Notes under the pieces: model-generated
What the model was told of the DNA's origin: nothing
What the model saw: only the letters and a program-made list of their open reading frames with translations
Database searches by the model: none
Made by a program: the position numbers and the translations under genes
Part shown: positions 41,526 through 50,358 of the stretch, piece by piece
Layout of the letters: each line of letters opens with the position of its first letter
Numbering within the stretch: position 1 is the first letter of the stretch
NCBI GenBank assembly: GCA_016710985.1
Contig: JADJTX010000020.1
Location: 23,009 to 87,008 of the forward strand
Direction of reading: 5' to 3'
Origin: Ignavibacteria bacterium
Lineage (GTDB): Bacteria > Bacteroidota > Ignavibacteria > Tepidaquicellales > Tepidaquicellaceae
Length of the DNA: 64,000 nucleotides

Positions 41526-43061
41526 TTATTTCAATAAGATCATTGTCTTTACCTGTTCATAATTCCCCGAAGTTAGTTTGCAGAAATAAATTCCGCTTGG
41601 ATGATTGACTGCATCCCAGTTAACTGAATAATTACCGGCGCTTTGTGCTTCATTAATTAATGAAGCAACTTCATTTCCCATTGCATCATAAACTTTCAAT
41701 GTAGTAAACCGATTTTCGATCAATGAATAACTAATAACGGTCACAGGGTTAAAAGGATTAGGATAATTCTGCTTTAGTTCAAAATTATCAGGTGATATGT
41801 TATTATTAAAATTAATTCCAACGGTAGTTGTATCTTTTCTTATCAGCAGCTTATCATTTCCCAATGATTGCGCAGTTCTGCGGTGAACAACATACAAGTC
41901 TTTCAATCCGTCATTATTAAAATCTGCAGGTTCAATTCCAAGACCTTCTGCGACAACGCCCGGAGGAAGATATTCATTTGTTCTTTCTTCAAAGAATCCT
42001 GCTCCGTCATTAATGAACAATTTAACAGGTCTGTTTACAAATACATTTGAAGTGATCAGATCATCATCCCCGTCATAATCCACATCCAAAAATATTCCTT
42101 CCATTGTATGCTCATTATCCACCGGAATGCTGGCAGCTGTTTCATCTGCAAAGTATCCGCTTCCGTTATTTATGAGAATTCTGTCCTGACTGAGCATGCC
42201 CGTCCTGAAAACAACATTGGCAAAGAATACATCAAGGTCTCCGTCTTTGTCAATGTCACCAAGTGTGACTTTTCTTGTTTCCTCTGTTCCTGTAAGAGGC
42301 AATCTTGCGTCAGTTTCATTTGTAAATATTCCTGAACCGTTATTAATGAGCAGCCTGTTACCGGTCTCATTTCCGAATATAAGATCCTTGTCTCCGTCCC
42401 CGTCAAGGTCCCCTTCCTTTATATCCTGCGGAACCATCAGTAAGTCAGCAGGAAACCTTATTGAGGTTTCGTCACGGAAGGTAGTGTCCTTATTATTAAT
42501 TAAAACTCTTGCCTGAGTTGGTACAGCCGGATTTCCCGGTGCTGAATTTCCAAAGATAAGATCGGGATAATTATCATTATTCAGATCGGTAACGAGAAGA
42601 CCGTTCGTGATGCTTGCAGGAAGACGGTTATTGAAATTAGTAAATACTGCGTGACCGTCATTAAGATAGAATTCATGCACTGCATTATCCTCACTGGCAA
42701 ATACAATATCCGGAAAACCATCCTGATTAAAATCAGCTATGCCTATGTCTTCACTGTCATAATTAAATTGCGGAAGACGTCCCGCTGTCCCGTTGATAAA
42801 CACTCCGTTACCTTCATTAAGGAGCAAGACGTTTGGAGCATACTCACGCGCTATGACAACATCCGGATCACCGTCACCGTCAAAGTCCGCGGAACCAACG
42901 TCCATACCGGGTCCGGAGACAGCTGCGACAGGAAGATTTGAATTTGTAACATCGAGAAATAAGACGGGATCACCTGAAGCTAATACATTTTCAGTTTCTG
43001 CTTTAGTAAGGATAGTAATTATAATGATGATGATTAACAAAGAAAGGAATAATCTTTTCAT
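41526..43061 (-). CDS. Secreted VCBS/FG-GAP propeller protein with T9SS sorting domain
   Basis: 511 residues, intact. The signal peptide is KRLFLSLLIIIIIITILTKA. About six or seven VCBS/FG-GAP repeats follow, with calcium loops DFDGDGDPDVVIAREY, DFNQDGFPDIVFASEDN, DLDGDGDKDLIFGNETG, DIDKDGDLDVFFANVVF, DVDYDGDDDLITSNVF and DFNNDGLKDLYVVHRR. They probably close one beta-propeller. The sorting domain starts LKQNYPNPFNPVTVISYSLI and ends KTMILLK. Surface protein, ligand unknown. Unlike the FG-GAP proteins at 7-15 kb, it ends in a T9SS domain and not in a dockerin-like module. Confidence 0.88.
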   Translation of the reverse strand: MKRLFLSLLIIIIIITILTKAETENVLASGDPVLFLDVTNSNLPVAAVSGPGMDVGSADFDGDGDPDVVIAREYAPNVLLLNEGNGVFINGTAGRLPQFNYDSEDIGIADFNQDGFPDIVFASEDNAVHEFYLNDGHAVFTNFNNRLPASITNGLLVTDLNNDNYPDLIFGNSAPGNPAVPTQARVLINNKDTTFRDETSIRFPADLLMVPQDIKEGDLDGDGDKDLIFGNETGNRLLINNGSGIFTNETDARLPLTGTEETRKVTLGDIDKDGDLDVFFANVVFRTGMLSQDRILINNGSGYFADETAASIPVDNEHTMEGIFLDVDYDGDDDLITSNVFVNRPVKLFINDGAGFFEERTNEYLPPGVVAEGLGIEPADFNNDGLKDLYVVHRRTAQSLGNDKLLIRKDTTTVGINFNNNISPDNFELKQNYPNPFNPVTVISYSLIENRFTTLKVYDAMGNEVASLINEAQSAGNYSVNWDAVNHPSGIYFCKLTSGNYEQVKTMILLK

Positions 43062-43158
43062 TTGGAATTATATTAATTGTTAATATTTTATTCCTTTACG
43101 GAATATCTAAAAATAAAGTTCGGTAACTTAATGTTGAGGTATGTGTAAACTAATAACT

Positions 43159-43232
43159 CAACACAGAGACACAGAGGCACAGAGGAATTAGGGTTATCAT
43201 CAGGACTCTGTTGCTCTGTGCCTATGTGTTGC
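43159..43232. repeat. CACAGAG-type inverted repeat, short version
   Basis: CAACACAGAGACACAGAGGC and ACAGAG on the left are complemented by CTCTGTTGCTCTGTGCCTAT and GTGTTG on the right, with only about 20 bases between. Confidence 0.6.
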
Positions 43233-43250
43233 AGAAAGTTTCGAATAAGA

Positions 43251-43970
43251 TTAGTCAGGCTTAATCGAAAACTGAAATAACTTATTATAATAAGGTAAGC
43301 ACTCCTGATAAAGCGGAATGAGATCTTCCGGAAGCTCTCTTGAGCTTGTTTTTTGCTTTTCAAATCCTGTGGAATTATGAACATTCTCATACCAGTACTT
43401 TGCCCAGATCCCGTCTTCTTCTCTGGGACCTGCTTTCCAGTGAAGCATATTTTTGTCAAACGGAATTCCGAGAGCAATGCAAAGCTTCGTTAATGCGGAT
43501 TCCGGGTTCTTCAATATTTCTCCCGAGTCAATGACTACAGGATTTAAACCCTTCGTTTTAAGTTCATTGAATAATTCAAATTGCCGCTTGATCCCCGTTG
43601 CACGCATTGTTACTTCAGGAATTACCTGAGCGAGCGAACTTATAAGCTGCATCGGATCTCTTATCAGAAAAACATTTGTGACTTTGTCCAGAAAGGATTC
43701 ATCGAGTTCGGTCAGATGATGTGTCATCTGCTTCATGAAAATTACTTCCATTCTATAATCACCTAATATAATATCATTCACAACTTTCTCACCGTCTTTT
43801 TCCATGCTTGCAATCACTTCATCCTTTCCGGGATGATCTGCATTGGTTTTAAAAAGATAGTGCGCATACAAGGGTTCATCTATGACCAGTGTGTCACTTC
43901 TTTGTGCGAATGAATACATCAGTGCTGTTGAAATGTTTCGGGGAGAAGACCAGAGACAGATGCGTTTCAA
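43251..43970 (-). CDS. Sulfotransferase-like P-loop protein
   Basis: 239 residues. The N-terminus KRICLWSSPRNISTALMYSF is the PAPS-binding-type P-loop of a bacterial sulfotransferase-like family, followed by DEPLYAHYLF. NVFLIRDPMQLISSL matches the second (3'-phosphate) motif with R-D-P. The end WAKYWYENVHNSTGF is also typical of the family, often annotated as sulfotransferase or misnamed as branched-chain aminotransferase-like. No signal peptide; cytoplasmic. The acceptor is unknown. Whether it works with the aryl-sulfotransferase genes nearby is speculation. Confidence 0.82.
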   Translation of the reverse strand: MKRICLWSSPRNISTALMYSFAQRSDTLVIDEPLYAHYLFKTNADHPGKDEVIASMEKDGEKVVNDIILGDYRMEVIFMKQMTHHLTELDESFLDKVTNVFLIRDPMQLISSLAQVIPEVTMRATGIKRQFELFNELKTKGLNPVVIDSGEILKNPESALTKLCIALGIPFDKNMLHWKAGPREEDGIWAKYWYENVHNSTGFEKQKTSSRELPEDLIPLYQECLPYYNKLFQFSIKPD

Positions 43971-44170
43971 ATAGTTATGAGTTATGAGTTATGAGAATTT
44001 AATTATCATGTTCAAATAAAGAAATAAAGAATCTTATCTGAATATTATTTGAACAGAAAACAATTTTAAAAATATTTTTTTTGAATATTAACTTTAAACA
44101 CTTTAAACACACTTTTCAAATCTTCGCAAACCCTTAATTTCATTGATTAAAAGGGCTGTATTGATTATTA

Positions 44171-45190
44171 TTGTATGTGAAAGCAAGCTATAAGTCTTCC
44201 GGTGTAAATATCTCTGAAGCAGATAAGTTCGTAGATAAGATCAAACCCCTCGTAAAGAAAACTTTCACCAAAAATGTTTTAAGCGGTATCGGCAACTTCG
44301 GAGCATTCTATAAAATTGATCTGAAGAAGTTTAAGGATCCTGTTTTTGTGTCAAGTGTAGATGGTGTGGGAACCAAATTGAAGATTGCAGCTGACTTAAA
44401 GAAGTTTGATACCATTGGCGAGGATCTTGTTAATCATTGCGTAAATGATATTGCTGTCTGCGGAGCGGTGCCGATGTATTTTCTTGATTATTATGCTACA
44501 GGAAAACTTAGATCAAATGATGCAGTCGAGGTTGTGAAAGGAATTGTAAGAGGTTGCAGGAATAACAACTGTTCTTTGATTGGCGGTGAAACTGCCGAGA
44601 TGCCCGGACTTTATCACGGAAATGACTTCGATCTCGCAGGTGCGATCGTCGGCATAGTCGAACAAAGTAAAATTGTTAATTCAAAGAACGTTAAGCCCGG
44701 TAATGTTCTCATTGGACTTCAGTCGAATGGTCTTCATACCAACGGATATTCATTAGTAAGAAAGATATTTAATGATTCGAAAAAACTGAATCAAACATTT
44801 GAAGAATCAAATGGAAAGCTATCTGATGAATTACTAAAAGTTCACAGATCGTATCTGAATATCATTCAAAGCTCTTTAGGTAAATTTAAAATAAACTCCA
44901 TCTCACACATTACCGGAGGCGGAATAATAGGAAACACAAAGCGAGTTGTCCCCAAAGATCTGAAGATCAACATTGACTGGAATGCATGGAAGAGACCTGC
45001 TGTATTTAAACTGATTAAAAAGAGCGGCAATGTAAGTGAGGCTGACATGAGGAAAACATTTAACCTCGGGATAGGATTGATATTTATTGTAAATAAGAAC
45101 ACAGCAGACGAGTTTATGAAACATTTAAAATCAAAAAAAGAAAACCCTTATAGTAGGAAGTATAAACCAGTAGGAAGTATAAACCACTAA
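44171..45190 (+). CDS. purM: Phosphoribosylformylglycinamidine cyclo-ligase
   Basis: 339 residues, with a TTG start at 44171. PurM closes the imidazole ring in purine synthesis (FGAM + ATP to AIR). Diagnostic motifs are SSVDGVGTKLKIA, VNHCVNDIAVCGAVPMYFLD, LIGGETAEMPGLYH and LQSNGLHTNGYSLVRKIF, with SHITGGGIIGNTKRVVPKDL in the C-terminal half. The last residues are odd. Family members usually end near ENPYxxGxI, whereas here ENPYSRKYKPVGSINH arises from a 17-bp tandem duplication. The stop lies inside a CACTAAG-type repeat. No other pur genes are in the window. Confidence 0.93.
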   Translation: MYVKASYKSSGVNISEADKFVDKIKPLVKKTFTKNVLSGIGNFGAFYKIDLKKFKDPVFVSSVDGVGTKLKIAADLKKFDTIGEDLVNHCVNDIAVCGAVPMYFLDYYATGKLRSNDAVEVVKGIVRGCRNNNCSLIGGETAEMPGLYHGNDFDLAGAIVGIVEQSKIVNSKNVKPGNVLIGLQSNGLHTNGYSLVRKIFNDSKKLNQTFEESNGKLSDELLKVHRSYLNIIQSSLGKFKINSISHITGGGIIGNTKRVVPKDLKINIDWNAWKRPAVFKLIKKSGNVSEADMRKTFNLGIGLIFIVNKNTADEFMKHLKSKKENPYSRKYKPVGSINH

Positions 45191-45296
45191 GTCACTAAGA
45201 ACACTAAGGACACTTAGAAATATTTTTACTCAGCTCAATCATTTCTTTGAGCTTTAGATTCTTAATGTCTCAGTGTTCTTAGTGCCTTAGTGGTTA
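45184..45296. repeat. CACTAAG-type inverted repeat overlapping the purM stop
   Basis: ACCACTAAGTCACTAAGAAC and ACTAAGGACAC on the left are complemented by CAGTGTTCTTAGTGCCTTAG and TGGTT on the right. The left arm contains the purM stop codon. Confidence 0.65.
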
Positions 45297-45336
45297 AATC
45301 CATAAAATAATTTTATAACCCTTAAACCCAAACAGC

Positions 45337-46719
45337 ATGAACCCGCAAACACTCGAAACCAATACCGTAATGGAAAGCAAAATCGGCGGTAATCACTTTG
45401 AACAACTGAATGTAACTCCTCAGGGCGTGCAAAGTTCACTGAAAAAATTCATGCTTGTTGATGGATTTGACATCACAGTTGATCTGAAAAGATCAAAGGG
45501 ATCATATATTTATGATTCCAAGCATGACAGAAAGCTTCTTGACTTCTTCACATTCGTAGCTTCAAATCCTCTTGGTATGAATCATCCGAAGATCAATAAT
45601 GAAGAATTCATCAAAGAGATCGGAGCTGTTGCTGTAAACAAACCGTCATTATCCGATATCTATACTGAGATACAGGCTGAGTTCGTGGAAACATTTTTTA
45701 AGATCGCAGTCCCCTCTTACTTCAAATATTCATTCTTCATCGAAGGCGGAGCGATGGCGGTTGAGAATGCTCTGAAGGCTGCATTCGACTGGAAGGTCAG
45801 AAAGAACTTTGCAAAAGGATACAAAGAAGAAAAAGGTCATCAGGTAATTCACTTTAAGCAGGCGTTTCACGGAAGAAGCGGATATACTATGTCGCTTACA
45901 AATACCGATCCGACCAAAGTTTTGTTATATCCGAAATTCAACTGGCCGAGAGTTGATAATCCGAAAATGATCTTTCCTTTGAATGAAGAGAACTTAAAAT
46001 TAATCGAACAGGCTGAAAAGAATTCCATAGATCAGATCAAGGATGCGATCATGAAAAATAAAGATGACATTGCGTCAATAATTTTAGAACCGATACAGGG
46101 CGAAGGCGGTGATAATCAGTTCAGGAAAGAATTCTTTTTACAGCTGAGGCAGATATGTGATGAGAATGAAATCATGCTCATATTTGATGAAGTTCAGACA
46201 GGTATCGCTTTGACGGGTAAATGGTGGGCTCATCAGCATTACGTGCAGCCGGATCTTATTTCATTCGGGAAAAAAACACAGGTCTGCGGTGTATTGAGTA
46301 CGGGAAGGATTGATGAAATAGAAGAGAACGTTTTCAGAAAACCGAGCCGGATTAATTCCACGTGGGGAGGCAACATGGTTGATATGAAAAGATTTAAGAA
46401 GATCCTTGAGATCATTGAAGAAGAAAAACTTGTCAGCAACTGCGAGGTACTTGGCGTTTATCTTCAGTCAAAATTAAAAGACATCGGAGCTAAATATCCT
46501 GATAAAATTTCAAACGTAAGAGGACTTGGACTCTTCTGTGCATTTGACTGTAAAGATTCTGAGATGAGGAACAACGTTTCTTCCAAAGCTCTTGAGAATG
46601 ATCTTATAATTTTAGGCTGCGGTGAAAAGTCTATCAGGTTCAGACCGCCTGTTAATGTTTCGAAAGAAGAAATTACTAAGGGTGTTGAGATACTTGATAA
46701 GGTGATTAATAGTTTGTAA
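45337..46719 (+). CDS. lat: L-lysine 6-transaminase (lysine epsilon-aminotransferase)
   Basis: 460 residues, a class III PLP aminotransferase. Lysine-specific family features are KKFMLVDGFDITVDLKRSKG near the start, FFIEGGAMAVENALKAAFDW, EPIQGEGGDNQFRKEFF and LIFDEVQTGIALTGKWWAHQ. The PLP lysine lies in LISFGKKTQVCG (about residue 305), and STWGGNMVDMKRFKKILEII follows. It transfers the side-chain amino group of lysine to 2-oxoglutarate, giving allysine/piperideine-6-carboxylate, the first step of one lysine catabolic route. No neighbouring catabolic gene is present. It ends at a 9-bp tandem repeat and a terminator. Confidence 0.92.
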   Translation: MNPQTLETNTVMESKIGGNHFEQLNVTPQGVQSSLKKFMLVDGFDITVDLKRSKGSYIYDSKHDRKLLDFFTFVASNPLGMNHPKINNEEFIKEIGAVAVNKPSLSDIYTEIQAEFVETFFKIAVPSYFKYSFFIEGGAMAVENALKAAFDWKVRKNFAKGYKEEKGHQVIHFKQAFHGRSGYTMSLTNTDPTKVLLYPKFNWPRVDNPKMIFPLNEENLKLIEQAEKNSIDQIKDAIMKNKDDIASIILEPIQGEGGDNQFRKEFFLQLRQICDENEIMLIFDEVQTGIALTGKWWAHQHYVQPDLISFGKKTQVCGVLSTGRIDEIEENVFRKPSRINSTWGGNMVDMKRFKKILEIIEEEKLVSNCEVLGVYLQSKLKDIGAKYPDKISNVRGLGLFCAFDCKDSEMRNNVSSKALENDLIILGCGEKSIRFRPPVNVSKEEITKGVEILDKVINSL

Positions 46720-46764
46720 AGTTTGTAAAGTTTGTAAAGTTCTTTAAGTTCTTTAAGTATTAAG
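46711..46764. repeat. 9-bp tandem repeat at the lat stop codon
   Basis: AGTTTGTAA occurs three times (46711-46737), followed by AGTTCTTTA twice and AGTATTAAG, all on a 9-bp register. The first TAA is the stop of lat, and the following units place further stops in the same frame. Confidence 0.7.
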
Positions 46765-46790
46765 TTTATGAAGTTTACTAAGATATAAGG

Positions 46791-46820
46791 AGCCGGTTCT
46801 TTGAGAGCCGGCTTTCTTGT
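46791..46820 (+). terminator. Terminator hairpin after lat
   Basis: AGCCGGTTCT pairs with AGAGCCGGCT (one G-U) around a TTG loop, followed by the T-rich TTCTTGTTT. It lies about 70 bp after the lat stop. Confidence 0.65.
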
Positions 46821-46892
46821 TTAACATCCTATTTGATCTTTCAGGATGTGTAACCATTATTGCATATCTCAATTCCCCGCTAACTTAAATTT

Positions 46893-47012
46893 CATCACAG
46901 ATTACACAGATTTTCTCAGATGCAATTTAACCGTAAGAACGATGATTTAAAATTTATTGAAAAATATTTCAGGCTTTAAATCTGTGAACTTCTGTGCAAT
47001 CTGTGAGAGGCA
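46893..47012. repeat. CACAGATT-type inverted repeat (complete)
   Basis: CACAGATTACACAGATTTTC on the left is complemented by AATCTGTGAACTTCTGTGCA and ATCTGTGAGAGG on the right. Confidence 0.65.
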
Positions 47013-47029
47013 AAATTTCTCCAACACTT

Positions 47030-47239
47030 ATTATAATTATTGAGATTTCAAAACTCCTCTTTCCCAAACCCCAGTTTGGGAAAGTTGAAAACGTTTTGGC
47101 CGATGTGAAAACTTCCGATTTTGCTCCCCTCCCCTTTTCTTTTCAAAGGGGAGGGGTCGGGGGTTGGGTTCTGCGCTTCAAGTATTTTAGATTTGATATT
47201 GCCCGATGTGAAAGCTAACATTATAATTATTGAGATTTA
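47030..47239. repeat. Two hairpins between 19-bp direct repeats
   Basis: ATTATAATTATTGAGATTT occurs at 47030-47048 and 47220-47238. Between them are a hairpin CTTTCCCAAAC/GTTTGGGAAAG and a GC-rich one, CCCCTCCCCTTT/AAAGGGGAGGGG followed by TCGGGGGTTGGGTTC. CGATGTGAAA also occurs twice. A small non-coding mobile repeat is likely. Confidence 0.6.
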
Positions 47240-47298
47240 ATTTTAGAATTAAATTCCTTATCTTTATTAAGATTCAGTCCAAATAAACCAAACAAATC

Positions 47299-47760
47299 TT
47301 GATCCCTGAGGAAATTAAAAATACTTTCATAACCTATCTTAAGCAAAATGCTCACAGGATAACTAATGAAAGATTTCTTATTCTAGATGCAGCCTTAGAC
47401 ATGAAGTTTCATTTTGATGCAGATGAACTTTATCTGCAGATGAAAAATAACTACATAAATGTTTCAAGGGCTACTGTCTATAAGACTCTCGAACTTATGA
47501 ATGAATGCAATATTCTGACCAAGCACAATTTCAAAGGTGACAGGACACGGTATGAAACAAAGATAGGACGAAATCATCATTATCACATCATGTGCATTAC
47601 CTGTAAGAAAATAATTGAATTCGAATACCCTGAGATAGAGAAAATAAATAAGAAAGTATGTAAAGCAAATAACCTCACGATGGTTGACCATACGATGCAG
47701 GTTTTTGCTAAATGTGAAAATCCGGGAAAGTGCAAACATAATGCAAACAATTACAACTGA
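47299..47760 (+). CDS. fur: Fur-family metal-dependent transcriptional regulator
   Basis: 153 residues, TTG start at 47299. The winged helix carries the recognition segment NVSRATVYKTLELM. The dimerisation/metal region has NHHYHIMCITCKKIIEFEYP (histidine cluster and CxxC), and a second cysteine pair in KCENPGKCK completes the structural zinc site. Its 3' end overlaps the feoA start by 20 bp, so they are translationally coupled. Given the feoA/feoB context an iron-responsive Fur is most likely, although PerR or Zur cannot be excluded from sequence alone. Confidence 0.9.
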   Translation: MIPEEIKNTFITYLKQNAHRITNERFLILDAALDMKFHFDADELYLQMKNNYINVSRATVYKTLELMNECNILTKHNFKGDRTRYETKIGRNHHYHIMCITCKKIIEFEYPEIEKINKKVCKANNLTMVDHTMQVFAKCENPGKCKHNANNYN

Positions 47761-48011
47761 AATTACAGAAAGAAAAATCAGGTCTTTCATACCAATGAGA
47801 ACAGCGGCAGATCTAAAGTTAGGTGAAAAAGCAATAATAAAAGATGTTGACAATTCCACCTTCCTCACACAGAATTTTAGAAATGGGCTTTACCCCGGGT
47901 CAGGAAATTGAACTGCTAAATAAATCAATATTTAATGACCCGATAGCTTTGTCTATCCGCGGAACAATAATTGCCATAAGAAAGAAGGAAGCAAGATGTA
48001 TAAAAATTTGA
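47741..48011 (+). CDS. feoA: FeoA-like ferrous iron transport accessory protein (frameshifted)
   Basis: ATG 47741 lies inside the fur 3' end. The frame reads QTITTEITERKIRSFIPMRT then AADLKLGEKAIIKDVDNS. After STF it slips near 47867 (CCTCACACAG) and continues as HRILEMGFTPGQEIELLNKS then DPIALSIRGTIIAIRKKEA to the stop at 48009-48011. ILEMGFTPG and the ALSIRG motif are hallmarks of the SH3-like FeoA fold. About 89 residues. FeoA is thought to aid FeoB at the inner membrane. A one-base error is the likely cause of the break. Confidence 0.8.
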
Positions 48012-48063
48012 TATGTTGATAACTATAAACTGTATTTGTACCTATATTTATTTATACCGATTT

Positions 48064-48208
48064 GTAGAGTGTGTCTCAAAACATCTTTTATAAACCTCCA
48101 AGACACGAAGACACTAAAAATATGTGTTGAAAATAGATTACTTTGTGCCTTTGTGCCTTTGTGACTTAGTGGTTTAAATATTTTTTATGTTTTGGGACAC
48201 CTTCTCTA
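48064..48208. repeat. MITE-like element between feoA and feoB
   Basis: The outer ends GTAGAGTGTGTCTCAAAAC and GTTTTGGGACACCTTCTCTA are imperfect inverted copies, like those at 3963 and 25774. Inside are CACTAAG-type arms (AGACACGAAGACACTAAA and TTTGTGACTTAGTGGTTTAA). It splits an otherwise compact feo locus. Confidence 0.65.
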
Positions 48209-48286
48209 AAGTTGGGGTTGTTTAAAAGTAAGAAAAATCTTTGAATGCTTTGTTGATAAATTTAATTCATACAGCCAGATTTTAAT

Positions 48287-50322
48287 TTGAATTCAGCCAC
48301 GCTTAATAAAATCCCTTTAATTACCTTAGTCGGTCAGCCGAATTCAGGCAAGACAACTTTATTCAATCATCTCAGCGGAAAGAAATCAAAAACCGTAAAC
48401 TATCCCGGCTCTACAGTTGAATATTCGATCTCAAAAATATTAAGCAAACACGCTGTAAATGCAGACATACTTGACTCTCCCGGCATCATCAGTCTGATCC
48501 CCTCTTCACCGGATGAAAAGCTTTCAGTTGATACTCTTTATTCTCATCCAAAATTCGGGAGACCGGATATAGTTGCTGTGACCGTTGATTCAAGCCAGCT
48601 GTCCCGTCATTTATATTTAGTCAGGCAATTAATTGATTCTAACTTCAGAGTGATAGTTGTTCTTACAATGAACGATATCCTCCAAAAAAGGAATGGAGAT
48701 TTCAGAAAGCAAGCTCAGCAGCATTCTGAACTGTAAAGTTGTAAGCGTAAACGGCATAACAGGCAAAGGGATTGACAATCTTTTAACATTACTTAAAGAA
48801 AACATCAGTGAATTTAATTCTGAAGAGGCAAACAATTTAATTCATAAACCATTAGCAAAGCATAAAGACAGTTTACTCGAATCTTACAGTGAGATAGAAA
48901 AATGAAAAAGAAGTTTTATTTACCGGAAAATAATAATACAAATGGCAAGATCGATCTGTACAAGATCAACGAGAGCATTGTTGTTTTGAATTCCCCGCGA
49001 CAGAATTTAAAGCCGGATGATTTTACTTTAAAGCTTGACAGGATCGTCCTTCATAAATTCTGGGGATTGATAATTTTCTTTCTCATAATGTCATTCACAT
49101 TTACTTCAATATTCTGGCTTGCCGCACCGCTGATGGATCTTATCAACGACGGATTTTCATTACTCTCTGAAGGTGCATTAAATTTGCTTGGAGACGGAAT
49201 ATTCGGTGACCTTGTTTCAAATGGTATTATTAACGGTTTAGGTTCCGTGCTTGTATTCCTGCCGCAGATCCTGATTTTATTTTTGATAATGGGAATGCTT
49301 GAAGACTCGGGATATTTAGCGCGTGGTGCAATGCTGATAGACAAACCTTTATCAAAGATTGGCCTTAACGGAAAGTCATTCGTTCCCCTGCTCTCCGGAT
49401 TTGCCTGCGCCATACCTGCAATGATGGCTACACGAACGATCACAAACAGGCGCGAAAGATTACTCACTATTTTTATCATCCCTTTAATGAGCTGCAGCGC
49501 GAGACTTCCTGTTTATGCTTTGCTGATTGCTTTTCTGATACCGCAGGATAAACCCTGGATCGGTGGACTGGTTTTGGCTGCAATCTATATTTTCAGTATC
49601 ACGGGTTCGATAGTAATCGCAGCAATAGTAAATAAGTTCAAAGGCAAACTTATAAAAGAAAATGATGACTCTACCTTTATACTTGAACTGCCTGCTTACA
49701 GAAAACCAAAGCTCAGCATTGTTGTCAGCAACACTATTAAGAATGCAAAACAATATGTAAAGAAAGCCGGACCAATTATACTTTATCTTTCATTAATACT
49801 ATGGCTTTTAACTTATTTTCCGAATTATGACCCGGCTGTTCCGGATGAATCTTCAAAGACTCCGGAAGAGATAACTCAGTTAAAAGCCGAAGAAAGAATG
49901 TCAACTTCCTATGCATCTTATCTAGGTAAGTTCATTGAACATGTAATGACACCAATAGGTATGGACTGGCGAGTCGGAGTTTCTCTGATCGCAACATTTG
50001 CAGCGAGGAGTCTTTGTAAGTTCACTGGCTTTGATATTTAAAATAACAGATGAAGGCGATGATCTGCAAAATTCCATACTAAGCGCGATGAAAGATGCAA
50101 CCATCGGCGATACTGATCAGAAGCTGTTTACGACAGCAACTACAGCCGGACTAATTGTATTTTTTTGTTTTTGCTCTTCAGTGTTTGTCGACCGTAGCCA
50201 TAGCAAAAAAGGAAACAGGCAGCTGGAGAATCCCCGTTCTTCAGGTTGTGATATTTACTGCAATTGCTTATGTACTTTCATTTGTAACAGTGAATGGATT
50301 AAGAGCTATTGGCATACAATAG
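48287..50322 (+). CDS. feoB: Ferrous iron transporter FeoB (four frameshifts)
   Basis: Inner-membrane Fe2+ transporter with a cytosolic GTPase domain. G domain: G1 GQPNSGKTTLFNHL, YPGSTVEYS, G3 DSPGIISL, and a G4 region LTMNDILQK (usual NMxD altered). The frame slips at A6 near 48683, giving GMEISESKLSSILN. It slips again at 48902, where one A gives EKMKKKFYLPE. The membrane part carries the two gate motifs GFACAIPAMMATRTI and SCSARLPVYALLIA. Near 50010, two missing bases turn AAREVFVSS into ARSLCK. A last slip in a T-run near 50165 leads to LQCLSTVAIAKKETGSWRIP and ends RAIGIQ at 50322. About 675 residues, the normal size. Start TTG 48287. Confidence 0.88.
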
Positions 50323-50358
50323 ATTTATAAAGCCTGAACAGGGTTAATTTCTATTAAT

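Noticed and set aside
43251..43970. Branched-chain amino acid aminotransferase
   Set aside because: A name sometimes given to this family, but the P-loop SSPRNIST and the absence of a PLP site indicate a sulfotransferase-like fold.
48693..50330. FeoB as three or four separate proteins, or a split FeoB with an ATGA overlap at 48902
   Set aside because: Single-base repairs in homopolymers restore one normal-length FeoB, and other breaks in the same gene cannot be gene fission.
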